Assembly: GCA_027943245.1 (NCBI GenBank)
Contig: JANDJZ010000055.1
Coordinates: 1-64,000 of the forward strand
Length of the DNA stretch: 64,000 nucleotides
Reading direction: 5' to 3'
Origin: Acanthamoeba sp. SK_2022b
Lineage: Eukaryota; Discosea; Longamoebia; Acanthamoebidae
The notes under the pieces are model-generated. The model saw nothing but the letters and a program-made list of their open reading frames with translations, did no database searches and had not been told where the DNA came from. Every line of letters begins with the position of its first letter. Positions within the stretch are counted from its first letter, which is position 1. The position numbers and the translations under genes are program-made. Positions 1 through 10,552 of the stretch are shown here, in pieces.

Positions 1-189
1 CTTGCGGCTAACACGTCGATCAGTAATGCCGTATGTTGCGCCACGCCCCAGCACTGTGGTGCCGCTTGCCAATTCCGTTGTCATCCCCGAGGGGGCGGTC
101 ATATGCACGGCGAATGGCTGCTTCTGCCCCTTTTTGGTCACCAGCGTCCCTCCTCCACCACCTTCTTCCTCCCCCGAGTCGCGCTCCAT
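1..189 (-). CDS. FHA-domain protein, N-terminal fragment (runs off the left edge)
   Basis: The reading frame opens with ATG at 189 and stays open to the window edge (63 codons). After an acidic, Gly-rich N-terminus, residues around 40-63 read LGRG...GITDRRVSRK. This is the core of a forkhead-associated phosphopeptide-binding domain (Gly-Arg loop followed by a Ser-Arg loop). The form GITD-x-R-x-SR is closest, from memory, to the FHA domains of PNKP, aprataxin and APLF, which bind CK2-phosphorylated XRCC proteins in DNA-break repair. The catalytic part, if there is one, lies outside the window, so the exact family cannot be fixed. No intron is seen in this part. Confidence 0.6.
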   Translation of the reverse strand, partial: MERDSGEEEGGGGGTLVTKKGQKQPFAVHMTAPSGMTTELASGTTVLGRGATYGITDRRVSRK

Positions 190-718
190 CGTTTCTCCTA
201 TTGCCGGGGGCGCACGGCACCTCCTGCTTCCTCAATTCTCAGTGAATGATTGTAAAATCGCGTTGCTGGCCAGCCTCGGCTTGCTGCTCTACGCGTGTCG
301 GCGTTTCTTTGCGTTTGCCAACCCAACACTCTGGGCGCGCTGGTGTATCCACCTGCGGATTTTCCCCGGATAAATCTGGCCACAGGCGAGCATTACGGGA
401 ACCAGCTCGTTTCGTGGATCGGCTCGCGGCCTCTATTCACAATTCCATTTTACGTTTGGGCCTTTCGCGCCACGCTTGGCCACTAGCGGCGGGGAGCACA
501 GCGGACACGGTGGGCCTGTGTGACGCCCGGGGCGGTCCGCGGGCGACGCGCCAGTCAGCGGTCGAGCTGCCCGGACCTCCGGGAGCATCAGTCGTTTTTG
601 GCGGAGGACACGTGAGAGGGAAGCACACTGCCGCCGCTCTCCTTGCCAGCGAGCCACCCGAAGACCCTGCGGGCATCAGTGGCCAGGTAGGCTCTGTTGT
701 GCGTGTGTGTTGTTGTTG
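190..718. other. Intergenic: FHA gene 5' region and 3' region of the next gene
   Basis: No supported gene. A plus-strand ORF across 240-486 is partly hydrophobic but lies in several frames and has no recognisable domain. The stretch probably holds the promoter of the FHA gene (start at 189) and the 3' UTR of the gene ending at 719. Confidence 0.4.
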
Positions 719-1730
719 TTAGATAGAACACATCAGACAGGTGTGGACAGATTGGAATACAAAGTGGGTGCGGGAGGTGAAGGCGAACCGAGAACGAAGA
801 GATTGGAAAAGGACCACGCCCAGGAAGGCCAGAAGCACGAGCGGGAACCACAAGACCCACAGGAAGGGCAGGTGCAAGAATCCCAACAGCCTGGCCGATA
901 CGTATGTGAGCGAGCACGAAAAAGGAAAAGTGTAGCAACCAACAGATAAAAATAAAAATAATAAAATAATATGAAGAAATAGAAAATGCTCGCGCAGTAC
1001 CCGAGCAGAGCGTAGTTGCCCGACTTCCTGTGCGCGGTGAGAGCATAGACGATGCCCAGCAGATAAGCGGCCCAGAGGAAGGCGAAGGCGACCAGCATCT
1101 CGGGGAGGATCGGCACGGCGCAGGCGGCCACCAGAAGGCCTCGCCCCAGCCGGCCCAAGCTGTCGATTTCGACGAGCTTCAGCACCTCATCATTTTCTAT
1201 CTCACCAGCTACAAGCCTCTTCCTGTCGTTCTGGCCATTCTGTCGAATCCTGCACGAATCGCGTAGCTGTCAAATCACGATTTTCATAGCGACAAGCAGC
1301 TTGCATATTCATACCTCTCCTTGCCTTTGTAGCTCGGTCTGCCCTGGGCATCGAGTAGTGGGCTGGTATGCAGGGTGAGCCACACGCTCTTTGACTTACC
1401 CTTGGCCCGGCTCGCGTCATACTCGCCAAATCGCCAGCTGAGATCGAGGAATCGTCGCCCCTTCTGCCTCGCCTCGCCCCAGCCATTCTTAATTGTGTCG
1501 GCCCAGCTCGTGGTAATCTCCTTCTTTCCATCTGCTTCTCCTCTTCTCCTCTTGCTGCCCTTGAGACCGAAAAGCCAATCGATTGTGAGTACTGAGTAGA
1601 GCAGGCCCACGTTGGCACCGTGTATGCCAGTCACCAAGGCCTGGCCTAGCGGCCCAGCCTTCGAGACAGCGTCTTTGTTCTCCTGCGTCTGGGTATCCCC
1701 CTCTCCATCTCGCTGCTGTGTCGCTTGCAT
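719..1730 (-). CDS. Predicted multi-pass membrane protein, unknown family
   Basis: My model has exons 1730-1315, 1249-1001 and 890-719, giving 278 residues in one intact frame. The N-terminal half is charged and Lys/Arg-rich. The C-terminal half has about three to four hydrophobic segments: one stretch around residues 165-200 containing ILPEMLVAFAFLWAAYLLG, and another across the last junction containing HLPFLWVLWFPLVLLAFLG. The last exon boundary is well supported because only that frame is hydrophobic. I do not recognise a family. The start codon could be further upstream (the frame is open to about 1928), and a GTAAGT within exon 1 could be a tiny intron, which I rejected. Confidence 0.45.
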
Positions 1731-2201
1731 TAATTCCCTTGATTTATTCGTCTTCGGTGTGCCGACGATTAGGGTTGTTGTGTGCAGACGCGTGTGATTG
1801 TGCAAGTGCACCACTGTACCACGTTTAGACGCACCCCCACTTCCCTTTACAGCCTGGAGGCTGCAGAAGAGAGCCCAACAGCAGCCCTGGGAGAAGGGGT
1901 GTTCCCTTCCCTCTCCCTGAAAGCCCAACGACCGAGAAAACTCAAAGACACTACGACGCGTTTTGGCTCTTGGACTGCGCCGGATTGGGAGTTGGTGCTA
2001 GTAGATACACGCCTTACCTTTCCTTGGCCTCTTGTGAGACCAATCAGCAGCTGCACACGTTCCTGCTATCGTTTCTATTGGGTACATGCTGCAACAACTC
2101 TTATTTTAGTCTTTCTTCACCATTAAAGACTTTCTTAATTATTTTTGTAATTACGAAATTTAATCTTTCTTAATGATTTTTGCCTGTATTTTTGGCACGC
2201 C
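1731..2201. other. Intergenic, no gene seen
   Basis: This is the upstream region of the minus-strand membrane-protein gene and the 3' region of the Tim17-like gene. The part from about 2100 to 2180 is AT-rich. No ORF has coding character. Confidence 0.4.
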
Positions 2202-3563
2202 TCACGCGCTGCGGGCCTCTTCCTTCTGTTCTGCTGGCGGGAACGCTACCCCAGCGTTCTGGCCTCCGAGCGTTCGGCGGTACTCCAACTCTCGCTCGGC
2301 GTAGTATCGCTCCAGTAGCTCTCTGTGCCACACCCACACGCACGCCAGTGGAGTGAGGCGCGCCGTCAGCGTCAAAAAACCCGCTTGGTCTAGAGGTGAA
2401 TGGACCCACCTTTCCCGGGCCTCTTCCTCTCTCTTGCGCTGCAGCGACTCCTCTGTCACGGGCTGGATGGGAAACCAGGTAGGCAGCTTGAGCAACATCC
2501 ACGACCTCATGTTCCCGTGATCGGTCTGTTGCCGCACACAGCCGACACGAGTAGAGATGAGCGCGCGACGAACACAGACAGGGCCGCGAAGGGAGGTCAC
2601 CTCTTCCTTGTCCTTCTGAACCTGCAAGTGGTAGGCGATGGCGCTCAGTTGTTGGTCGATCTGGTCGAGCTGCTGATTGTCGCCCTCGGCAACCCGTTCT
2701 CTTTGTTGCAGCAGCATCTGCCATAGTACGCATCACACACGCGCACATCGATGTGCATGCAGAGGGGGGAAAGGAGAGGGTTAGACACATGTCGACGTGT
2801 GTCACAATGACGCGGCCGGAGGGGAAAGGGCGTGTACGTGTCGCTTCTCGAGGAGCCGCTGTCGGAAGACCTGTTCTCGCTTCTTGGCGTACCACCGGTT
2901 GTACAGGGCCACACCGCCCTCGCCCAGGGCAGCCAGACCGCCCACGGTGGAAAGACCCAGGAACGCGTGGTATGGACCGCCTGGCCAACACACACACACA
3001 CAACCCCTACATGTTGATGTGTGCTACTTGCGTGGTGGTGGAACTTCTCTCACATGGCGTGGGCGGACATGGTGAGCACCTGTGATCGCGCCCAGCAGGG
3101 CGCCGGTGGCCATGCCGGCGTAGAGACTCGGTGCCATGCCGTCCCATTGCATGTCCACACGCAACAGCTCCCGCGACACTGCCAATGTCATTTTTTTTAA
3201 AAAAAATAATAAGAATAATACAAATAATATTGGTAATTAAAAAGGAATAAAACGAAAAATATTTTTTAGATGCAAATAGAGGGGCTGCGTACCAAGGAAG
3301 ACGCCGGTGGTCGTCCCTGCGGCTAGACCTCCGGCAAGAGACGCGCTGAGCACGGCCACCGAGGGTGACGAGGCCGACGCAGAGGCAAGCAGTGTCGAGG
3401 AAGCGATTTCCTGCGCGCCCGTGCTTGCGAGCCGCAACCTTCGTCGTGCCATCACTGCGCTTACCGCGAGGCCGACTGTCATAGCTCCGGCGGTTCGCTT
3501 CCACACCGGACCCCACTGCGCCTCGATCCTCTTCTTCGTCGGCTTCTCCTCTGTCTTGTCCAT
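2202..3563 (-). CDS. Tim17/Tim22/Tim23-like membrane protein (TIMMDC1-like)
   Basis: Six exons (3563-3293, 3178-3080, 2980-2838, 2717-2601, 2525-2410, 2322-2202) give 288 residues in frame. The first half is Gly/Ala-rich with several small-residue hydrophobic segments. The stretch around residues 95-145 (R-x2-D...YAGMATGALLGAITGG...LSTVGGLAALGEGG) follows the pattern of the C-terminal half of the Tim17 family (charged loop, AG-x3-G, then GG-x-LLAL-x-EG). The order is closest to TIMMDC1-type proteins that act in the mitochondrial inner membrane. A coiled, charged C-terminal half with 'LPTWFPIQPVTEE' follows. The family assignment is an inference from motif spacing. The gene is divergent from UPRT, with 67 bp between start codons. 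Confidence 0.5.
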
Positions 3564-3630
3564 CTTTTTCTTTTGCTAAAATAAAATAAGAATATTCTTT
3601 TCGATTTTTATTTTACCTAACATCACAGAG
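3564..3630. promoter_or_regulatory. 67-bp shared intergenic promoter region (Tim17-like / UPRT)
   Basis: The two divergent ATGs at 3563 (minus) and 3631 (plus) are separated by only 67 bp of AT-rich sequence, so both transcripts must start inside or immediately next to it, or in each other's coding region. Confidence 0.45.
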
Positions 3631-4723
3631 ATGGAGCTGTCGCCGCAGTACTCGTCCCCCAAGCCAGCGTTTCAGTACAGACCCCCCACGACGCGCGTGT
3701 TTGTGATGCAGCCCTCCTACCACATCAAGGGTGCGTTGCTATCCCGCATTTTTGATTAATCGGAGATTGAATGTAGAAGGTGGCCTTTCCCCCAATCGAG
3801 GCTCCTCTATGGGCACCACATCCTCTGATTGTAAGTTGATCTTCATGGCCCATTTCCGCAGGTTTGCACACGATTATTCGGGACCGCAACACCAGCAATG
3901 AGGACTTTGTGTTCTACTCCAACCGTCTCATCCGTCTTTTGGTCGAGGAAAGCCTCAGGTTTCGCTTCCCCTTTCCTGCCCGAGACGTGCGTGGCTTGTG
4001 TGGCCATTGCCGATGCAAAGGAACGCTGACACGATGGCACCATGCCCGTCCCGCTCGAATGCAGCCACTTGCCGTTTGTGGACAAGGTCGTCAGCACACC
4101 CACGGGCCACGCCTACCAGGGCATCGAGTGGCCCACCCGCCTCTGCGGCGTGTCCGTCGTCCGCGCGGGAGGTGCGCCGGCCCAGCGTCGCTCCTCACCT
4201 CAGTCTTCACCCCTGGCTTAGCAAATGCGCCGTTCTCTCGCGCACACAGAGAGCATGGAGTCGGCGTTGAAGGCGGTCGCCAAGGATGTGCGGATAGGCA
4301 AGATCCTCATCGAACGCAACGAGGTGCGCCTCCCTCCATCGTCCCTCTCGTCTCTCTCGCTCCTCTCCTCCAACACACCTTTGGGCGACACCACCATTCA
4401 GGACACGGGCGAGCCCGAGCTGTACTTTGTCAAGCTGCCCGAAGACATCAACAACCGATTCGTCCTCCTTCTCGACCCCATCCTGGCTTCGGGTTCGTGC
4501 GTCTCGATCTCGATCTACTTCTCGTTTTGATAAAGTGATCTGATCTTCACGCCCAAAACGCTTCTCCCAGGCGGAGGCGCCAAGCGAGCGATCCAGGTCC
4601 TCCTTGACCACGGCGTGAAGGAGGAGAAGATCCTATTGCTCACGCTGATCGGTATGGTGACCCCCTCGCCCAACCCACGAGCTTCCGCCTCGCCCGCTCC
4701 TTGCCCACGCCCCGGCGAACTCG

Positions 4724-4756
<33 letters not shown>

Positions 4757-5061
4757 GTTATTTATTTATTATTAATGCGTTCGGAACGACACAGCGGCTC
4801 CCGAGGGCATCCGGGCGGTGAGCGTGGCCTACCCCGAGGTGGGCATCGTCATCTCGGAAGTGGACCCCGGCCTCAACGAAAAGGTAGCTCTCCCATCTCT
4901 CCCCTCTTGCTCCTCCCCAAATCGATCGCGCCAACGACACGCGCGCGCGCACACTCCCGCTCGCTAACCGCTCCGATCTCCTCGCTTTCCATCATCTGTA
5001 GAAGAAGGTGTTGCCCGGCATCGGCGACTTTGCCGATCGCTACTTCTGCACGGAGGACTGA
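3631..5061 (+). CDS. upp: Uracil phosphoribosyltransferase
   Basis: Catalyses uracil + PRPP to UMP + PPi in pyrimidine salvage. Eight exons (3631-3730, 3862-3958, 4065-4171, 4250-4323, 4402-4492, 4571-4651, 4795-4883, 5002-5061) give 232 residues, close to the usual size of about 210-245. The PRPP-binding loop reads LLLDPILASGGGAKRA, the eukaryotic-type variant of DPMLATGGS. Upstream motifs include STPTGHAYQG and GVSVVRAGESME. The uracil-binding C-terminus reads PGIGDFADRYFCTED. Every junction is GT-AG and keeps frame. The intron at 4652-4794 carries a (TTA)n tract. The gene converges with the small membrane-protein gene at 5205-5541. Confidence 0.93.
4726..4756. repeat. (TTA)n microsatellite in a UPRT intron
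   Basis: About ten TTA/ATT trinucleotide units run in intron 6 of the UPRT gene. Confidence 0.8.
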
Positions 5062-5204
5062 GCTGGCTGGCTGGTTGGATGTCCACCGATCTCGTGTGTT
5101 GGGTGGGAGGGAGGGAGGTTCTGAGAGTTGGCTTCCTCGTTCCACGTCTTGGCCTGCTGCACTATCTCTTGGTTTATTATTTATTTATTAATTAATTGAT
5201 TGGT

Positions 5205-5541
5205 TTAGATGTTGATGTAGGAGTGCTTGCCCACGGCCTTCTTCGAGCATGTCTTGGTCAGCGAAGCGCCTGTGAAAAGAAAGAGATGGTGAACAACAAG
5301 CTGCCGGCAAGGGCGAAGCGTAGGGAAAGATGAAGAGATAAAAAGATGAAAGACGCTTCCCGATAAGGAAGAGAAGAAGGTGGGGACCTTTCCAGAGGAG
5401 CTTGAGTATGTCTCCGCAGCCGGGAATGCATGGAGCAAAGAGCGAGAAGATGACCCACCAGGCAGCGCAGAAGAGCGAAACCGGAAGCAGCAGAACGGCC
5501 AAGACCGCAAACACTACGAACGTCACTGGATTACAACCCAT
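5205..5541 (-). CDS. Tiny Cys-containing membrane protein, tandem copy 1 (72 aa)
   Basis: Two exons (5541-5388 and 5269-5205) encode 72 residues. A long hydrophobic segment (about residues 5-38, VTFVVFAVLAVLLLPVSLFC...) is followed by a short Cys-containing loop (CIPGCGDIL) and a conserved tail LLWKGASLTKTCSKKA. The intron falls inside the Lys-Gly-Ala codons of KGAS. The neighbouring gene at 5752-6029 has the same layout, the same intron position and phase, and a clearly related protein, so the pair is a tandem duplication. I do not recognise the family. One or two transmembrane helices with a Lys-rich tail are predicted. Confidence 0.7.
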
Positions 5542-5751
5542 CTTTCTTGGCCTGTGGCTGCCTTCTCTTTCTTGCTCGTTCCGTTTTCAGGAGTGCCGGG
5601 GTAGCGGCTCGACTTGGTCTCCGTGGTTGGCGGGGACGGTGGTGGCAAATAATTGATAATAAAATAGGAAATAATAGTATTTAATGGGGTTTATCAATGT
5701 GTGTTTGGGGTGTGGAACAAGAATAGGGAAGGAGAAGGTCTTGCTTGCAAT

Positions 5752-6029
5752 CTACGACATAGCCTTCTTGGCGCAGTATTGCACGAGCGATGCTCCTGGA
5801 TTAAAAAAAAAGAATAAAACAAACATTAATGCTAAATTACGTAGTGATGGCCGTTTGTGACTTTTGAAGGAGCAAACGAACCCTTCCAAAGGGCCTCGAG
5901 AATCTGTGCGCAGTCGGCGAAGCAGGGCGAGCAGCAGGAGAAGAGGACCCACAAGAAGCCGCAGAAGACAGAAATGGGGAACACCAGGATGAGGATGATC
6001 ACCCACAGGATGAAGGTCACCAGATTCAT
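5752..6029 (-). CDS. Tiny Cys-containing membrane protein, tandem copy 2 (63 aa)
   Basis: Two exons (6029-5882 and 5795-5752) encode 63 residues. The order is the same as in the downstream copy: a hydrophobic segment (VTFILWVIILILVFPISVFC), a Cys-rich turn (CCSPCFADCAQIL), then ALWKGASLVQYCAKKA. It shares ALWKGAS/LLWKGAS and the CxKKA motif with its neighbour, and the intron sits at the identical phase in KGA. This copy has four more cysteines in the middle and a shorter C-terminus. No family is recognised. It is divergent from the START gene that begins at 6307. Confidence 0.7.
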
Positions 6030-6306
6030 TTTTCTTGTTCTTCCTACGTCGGCCGACTGATTAGATCGTTATCTAATTAGGCCTACCAAGATGAAACAAA
6101 AGAAATGTAAATAAAGTCGTTGCGGGGTTGGATCGGTGCCACTTCGGGTAATTCAATAATCTATGTGACCAATAGTCAATAAATCCCGAACTCCTGGAAT
6201 CACGTGCCTGCTAAGTTATTTGTCGGACTGTTTTGAAAGTGTTTCGAAACGGCCACCAAACGAGAATTAAAAAAAGTACGAGGATGACCAGTTGTCAACG
6301 TGTAGG

Positions 6307-7310
6307 ATGGAGGCAGTGGGCGCGGAGGCGTATGCGGACGCACAACAGAGAGCGAGGTGGGTGGACGGTGACCTCCGTCGCATTGAGGGCGCCGACGGCT
6401 TCGACTGGAAGCCACACCGGGCCGGCCGCAATGGCGACCAGTGCTTTGTCCACAAGGTCAAGGGCGACCCCGTGTGGTGGATAAAGGTGGTGGGCCAAGT
6501 AGTAGCGGACGAAGACGCGTCCACACAACAAGAAGCAAGCCCCAAAGCGAAGAATAAGCAAGTTGTTGAAGAACAAGAAGCAGGGGCGCTGCTACACAAC
6601 GTTGACAATTTGCTGGACGAAGGCCTACACGTGCGGCAGCACGAGTGGCATCAACTCTACGTCGTACGCCCAACTACGTCTCATGTCGCCCTCGAGCCCC
6701 GGCCGCTGCTCTAACACGTCTTGTTGCCCCAGGACGGGCGCATCTTCGAGCGGGTAGGCGACGAGGCCGAGCTGTGCTACTTCCAGTACGCGTCGCCCAT
6801 CTTCTTCGTCTCGGGCCGCGACACCTGCTATGTCAAAGTGCGGCGCGACCTCGACGATGGCGGCTTTATCCTCTCCTACCGCAGCATCCACCACGATGTA
6901 CTTTCCCTTCTTGGTGTGTGTGTGTCGACGTGGGCTGATTCACGGAGACGCCGCAGGACTGCCCACCGCACAAGGACTATGTGCGACTGGAGTTTGAAGG
7001 AGCACACATGATCACGCCCCTGGAGAGCGGCCGGGGCTTCACCTACACCTACGTCCAGCATGTACCTCCCTGCACCACCTTTCCGCCGGTTTCGCGTAGA
7101 AGAGGGGAGATGCTCGCTCACTCTGTGTGACGCTGCGATTGCCGTCGCCATCACAAACGCGAACGCTTGAATGGGCAGGCGGACGCGAAAGGATGGCTGC
7201 CCAAGGCGATGGCCAACGGACCGCAGGCCGACGTGATGCTGAAGGAGATCGAGGGCGTACGCAAGGCCGTTCGCAATCCTCCTGTGCGGCGAGCGTCTCC
7301 CTCTTCGTGA
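6307..7310 (+). CDS. START-domain lipid-binding protein, copy 1
   Basis: Four exons (6307-6660, 6733-6897, 6957-7061, 7179-7310) give 251 residues. The region from about residue 119 matches the START (StAR-related lipid transfer) fold: GRIFERVGDEAELCYFQY, then SGRDTCYVKVRRDLDDGGF, then SYRSIHH, YVRLEF and a GWLP segment near the end. This fold carries sterols, phospholipids or ceramides in a deep pocket. The protein is close to the minimal domain size and has no transmembrane segment. Exon 1 is continuous through a Gln/Glu/Lys-rich insert where the paralogue at 7452-8440 has an intron. The three downstream introns are shared with the paralogue. Start chosen: the first ATG in frame. Confidence 0.82.
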
Positions 7311-7451
7311 CCGCCGCCTTTGCTAACGATTATTTTTTGAAAATTATAAACACAAAAATAAAACAATAAATCCGAAACTAAATTACAAATCGCCCAATAA
7401 AGACGAAATGACCTGCAATAAAAACAAAGCAGCTCAACCCAACACAGCAAG

Positions 7452-8440
7452 ATGAGCGGTGAACGATTCGATCAGGCAACGCTGGACAAGTGGCTGGACG
7501 AGGACCTGGCGCGTATCAACGACGAGTCCTTGTGGAAGGAACACAAGAAGGGCAAGGGCGACGGCGAGGAGGTGGTGGTTTTCGTCCACAAGCCCAAGGA
7601 CGACTCGTTCTGGTGGTTCAAGGTCGTAGCGCCCATGCCGTCGGCCACCCTCGCCCAGGCCAAGTACGAGAACGCCCTCTCATTCTCGGACTTAAGTCAG
7701 ACGAAAAGATCGAAGAGCGAAGTGTAACTAACTTTTTTGTCCTCCTATCTTCTTCAGCGACTTGTTTGACGCTTCGTTCGCTGAGAGGAAGAAGGAGTGG
7801 AACGACCTCTTCAAGGCACTCCCTCCGTCCTGCCTTCGTTTTTAATATTTATGATTTACTTTTTATTATTTACTTTTTCATTTTTTTTCTTCAGGGTGGC
7901 AAGGTTGTGGAGAAGGTGAACGACAAGACGGAGGTGTGCCACTTCCAGTACGACCCGGCCATAATGCTCATGTCGGGCCGCGATGTGTGCTACGTCAAGA
8001 CTCGCCGCGATCTCGACAATGGCGCCTTCCTCCTCTCTTACCGCAGCGTTGAGCACGAAGTACCCTGCCACACCATCTTCGCATTCCACCCCACACTCTA
8101 CACTCACAACGTGTTGTGTTTTTCTCTGTGTTAGGGGGCTCCGGTGACCAAGGAGTTTGTGCGCATGGAGCTTCAGGGGGCCAACCTCATCGAGCCCAGG
8201 CCCGAGGGTGGTATCCTCTACACCTACATCCAGCACGTACGTCATGCATACTCCACGTGCGTGTATGTTGATAATGCACTGCAACAAGCACGAGCTTGTG
8301 TTTACCGACTCGAACAAATGCAGTTGGACTCGAAGGTGCCGACGCTGGTTGCCAACAAACCCCTGGGCGGCGTGATGCTCAAGGAAACCGAGGCCAGGCG
8401 CAAGGCCCTCTCCAACCCCATCCTCAAGGGTGCCCAGTAG
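7452..8440 (+). CDS. START-domain lipid-binding protein, copy 2
   Basis: Five exons (7452-7663, 7758-7815, 7895-8059, 8135-8236, 8324-8440) give 217 residues. It shares with copy 1 a WW-containing N-terminal motif (DSFWWFKVV) and the START signature KVVEKVNDKTEVCHFQY...SGRDVCYVKTRRDLDNGAF...SYRSVEHE...FVRMEL...YTYIQH. Exon 3 has exactly the same length (165 bp) as the matching exon of copy 1, which confirms tandem duplication. The intron after exon 2 begins GC (AAG|GCACTC, position 7816), and only the GC-AG reading keeps frame. Ligand specificity cannot be predicted from the sequence. Confidence 0.85.
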
Positions 8441-8548
8441 AACACAGTTCCAGGGCAGAGTTTGTTTCTATAAATGGAATTTGTAAAACAAACAATAAAA
8501 TAAAAAGAGAAAGAAATAGAGCAGAAAGAATAGAAACGCAAGCCAACA

Positions 8549-9330
8549 ATGGCGACTTCAAGATGGACAGACGCACGATTCATGGCCACAGCAACCAGAG
8601 TAAGTCGGCATCAAGGCGCGCAACACAAGGACAGTCGAAAACTGCTCTTCATCACAAGAGCGCACATCTCGCACAGATCCAACGACGCCGGAAGGGCGCC
8701 GGCTGCGTCATCACCACCGAGGGCCCACGTGCCTGTGATGCTCGAGGAGGTGCTGCAAGGGCTGGGCGTGGGCAGCGCAATTGCCAAGAGGAGAACGCCA
8801 CTCTCGCAAATCGCCACACAATCTGCAAAAATCGCCGAAAATCGCGGTCGTGTGTTCGTCGACGGCACGTTCGGTCGTGGTGGCCACACGCGCGCCATGC
8901 TGGGTACTCGTTCCTTTTTATTAATATTTTTAAAGATTTTTATTTATCATTTTAATATTAATTTTTATTTTTTTTTTAATTTGTAGAGCGGGACAGCGAG
9001 TGCCGAGTAATCGCGATCGACTGCGACAAGACCGCGTTCGAGGGCGAAGAGCAGCGACAGCTGATCGAAGACTACAAGGGTCGCCTTACACCCGTGCAAG
9101 GTATCGCACGCGCTAGTCGCGCACATCATCTAGGCGTGACTACAACTGAACATCACACAAAATGGTCCAGGAAGGTTTGGCGACCTGGCCAACCTGGTGG
9201 CGAACGCGAACGAGAAGCTGGTCGACGGGGTCCTGCTCGACTTGGGCGTTTCCTCGCCACAGCTGGATACAGCCGAGCGCGGCTTCTCCTTTCGCTACGA
9301 CTTGAACGGTGCTTGCACGCGCGCGTGTGC

Positions 9331-9399
<69 letters not shown>

Positions 9400-10403
9400 G
9401 GTGGCATGCAATTGACGAATCAGAGCGGAGGCAGGCCCATTGGACATGCGAATGGACCAGTCCCCGAACAGCTTGACCGCAGCCTACGTCGTCAACAACG
9501 TGGCTGAAGAGGAGATCGCTCGCATCATATGGCTGGCACGTTTCTCCTGCCATCCACCTCCTCTCACCACCACCACGCTCATTGCCATCGTGTGCGTGCG
9601 TGTGCGTGTGTGGTGTGTGTCGCGTGAAGTATGGGGAGGAGCGACAGTCGAGACAGATCGCCAAGGCCATATGCCGCTACCGCAAAGACCGAAGGATCGA
9701 CACGACGGGCCAGCTGGCCGACATCGTACGGCGGTGCCTCGACGCCCCATCGTCTTCAGGCGGCGGTCGCGGCAGACGGGGCACCGACAAGATCGACCCG
9801 GCCACGCGCACGTTTCAAGCACTCCGCATCTTCGTCAACGACGAGGTGACTGCAGTGGCCACTTTGCCTGCGCTGTGCACGCGCTGCAGGCCTTTGCCCG
9901 TTACCCATTCACTCACTTATGCATGCACGCGTGCGCCTGTGACGCAGATCAAGCAACTGCAACAGGCGCTGGCGGCCGCGGAGGCGGTGCTGGCGCCGGG
10001 CGGCCGCCTGGCGGTGATCTCGTTCCACTCACTCGAGGACCGCGAGGTCAAGAACTTCACGCACTACTGCGCCGGCCGCAAGAAGGTGCTGCTCGCGGAG
10101 GCCGAGCAGCGCTCGGGCTGGGAGCGAGGCCGCGACGATGACGAGGACGGCGAAGACGATGAAAACAAACGAAGGCGCACGAACAAGGTCCGAGAGGTTG
10201 ATGGTGATGACGACGATGATGAAGAGATGGAAGAAGAGGAAGGGCAGATGTTCCTGCCGTCGTTCAGGCTGGTGGGCACCAAGTTCGTGGCGCCGTCGGC
10301 GGCCGAAGTGCAGTCCAACGCGCGAGCGCGATCGGCGAAGCTGCGCGTGGCCGAACGGACGCGTTTCCCGCCGCTCCGCCCCTTTGCCTTCCTCGACGCC
10401 TGA
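8549..10403 (+). CDS. RsmH/MraW-type 16S-like rRNA m4C methyltransferase (METTL15-like)
   Basis: Methylates N4 of a conserved cytidine in small-subunit rRNA of bacterial type, so it probably acts in mitochondria. Six exons (8549-8903, 8987-9100, 9171-9308, 9435-9535, 9630-9845, 9948-10403) give 459 residues. Family motifs run in order: [26 protein letters not shown] (SAM loop), [42 protein letters not shown] and [14 protein letters not shown]. The basic N-terminal extension of about 55 residues fits a targeting presequence. An acidic Asp/Glu-rich insert (about residues 360-405) between the SLEDR motif and the C-terminus is unusual. Intron 4 is GC-AG (9536). Intron 3 holds a long (GT)n. Confidence 0.9.
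9329..9398. repeat. (GT)n microsatellite in RsmH intron 3
   Basis: About 35 GT dinucleotides start about 20 nt after the 5' splice site at 9309. Confidence 0.9.
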
Positions 10404-10424
10404 TTGGCTTGCGGTTATATAAGG
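10403..10424 (+). promoter_or_regulatory. Likely core promoter: inverted CCAAT box and TATA-like box
   Basis: ATTGG (inverted CCAAT) directly follows the RsmH stop codon. TATATAAGG lies at 10416-10424, about 130 bp before the ATG of the HAD-family gene. The elements are seen in the sequence; their use is inferred. Confidence 0.45.
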
Positions 10425-10552
10425 CCTCCGTTCCCACGGAACGCGCAGCCCTGGAGTTTGGCAATGAATTTCTGGCCACTTTTCTGGGAGTTTTGAGCAC
10501 TAAAAGGCGCAGCCTGCCGTCGCGCGGTAAGACGAGCGTTTAGCAAAGAAGG

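Noticed and set aside
2..486. Plus-strand ORFs with hydrophobic stretch opposite the FHA gene
   Set aside because: The minus strand has a convincing FHA core here, and the plus-strand pieces are in different frames with no family match.
1345..1410. A 37-nt GTAAGT...CAG intron in the membrane-protein gene
   Set aside because: Shorter than any other intron here, and removing it breaks the frame with the following exon.
9094..9700. ORFs through the GT repeat giving VCVCVC or THTHTH proteins
   Set aside because: Artefacts of the intronic microsatellite.
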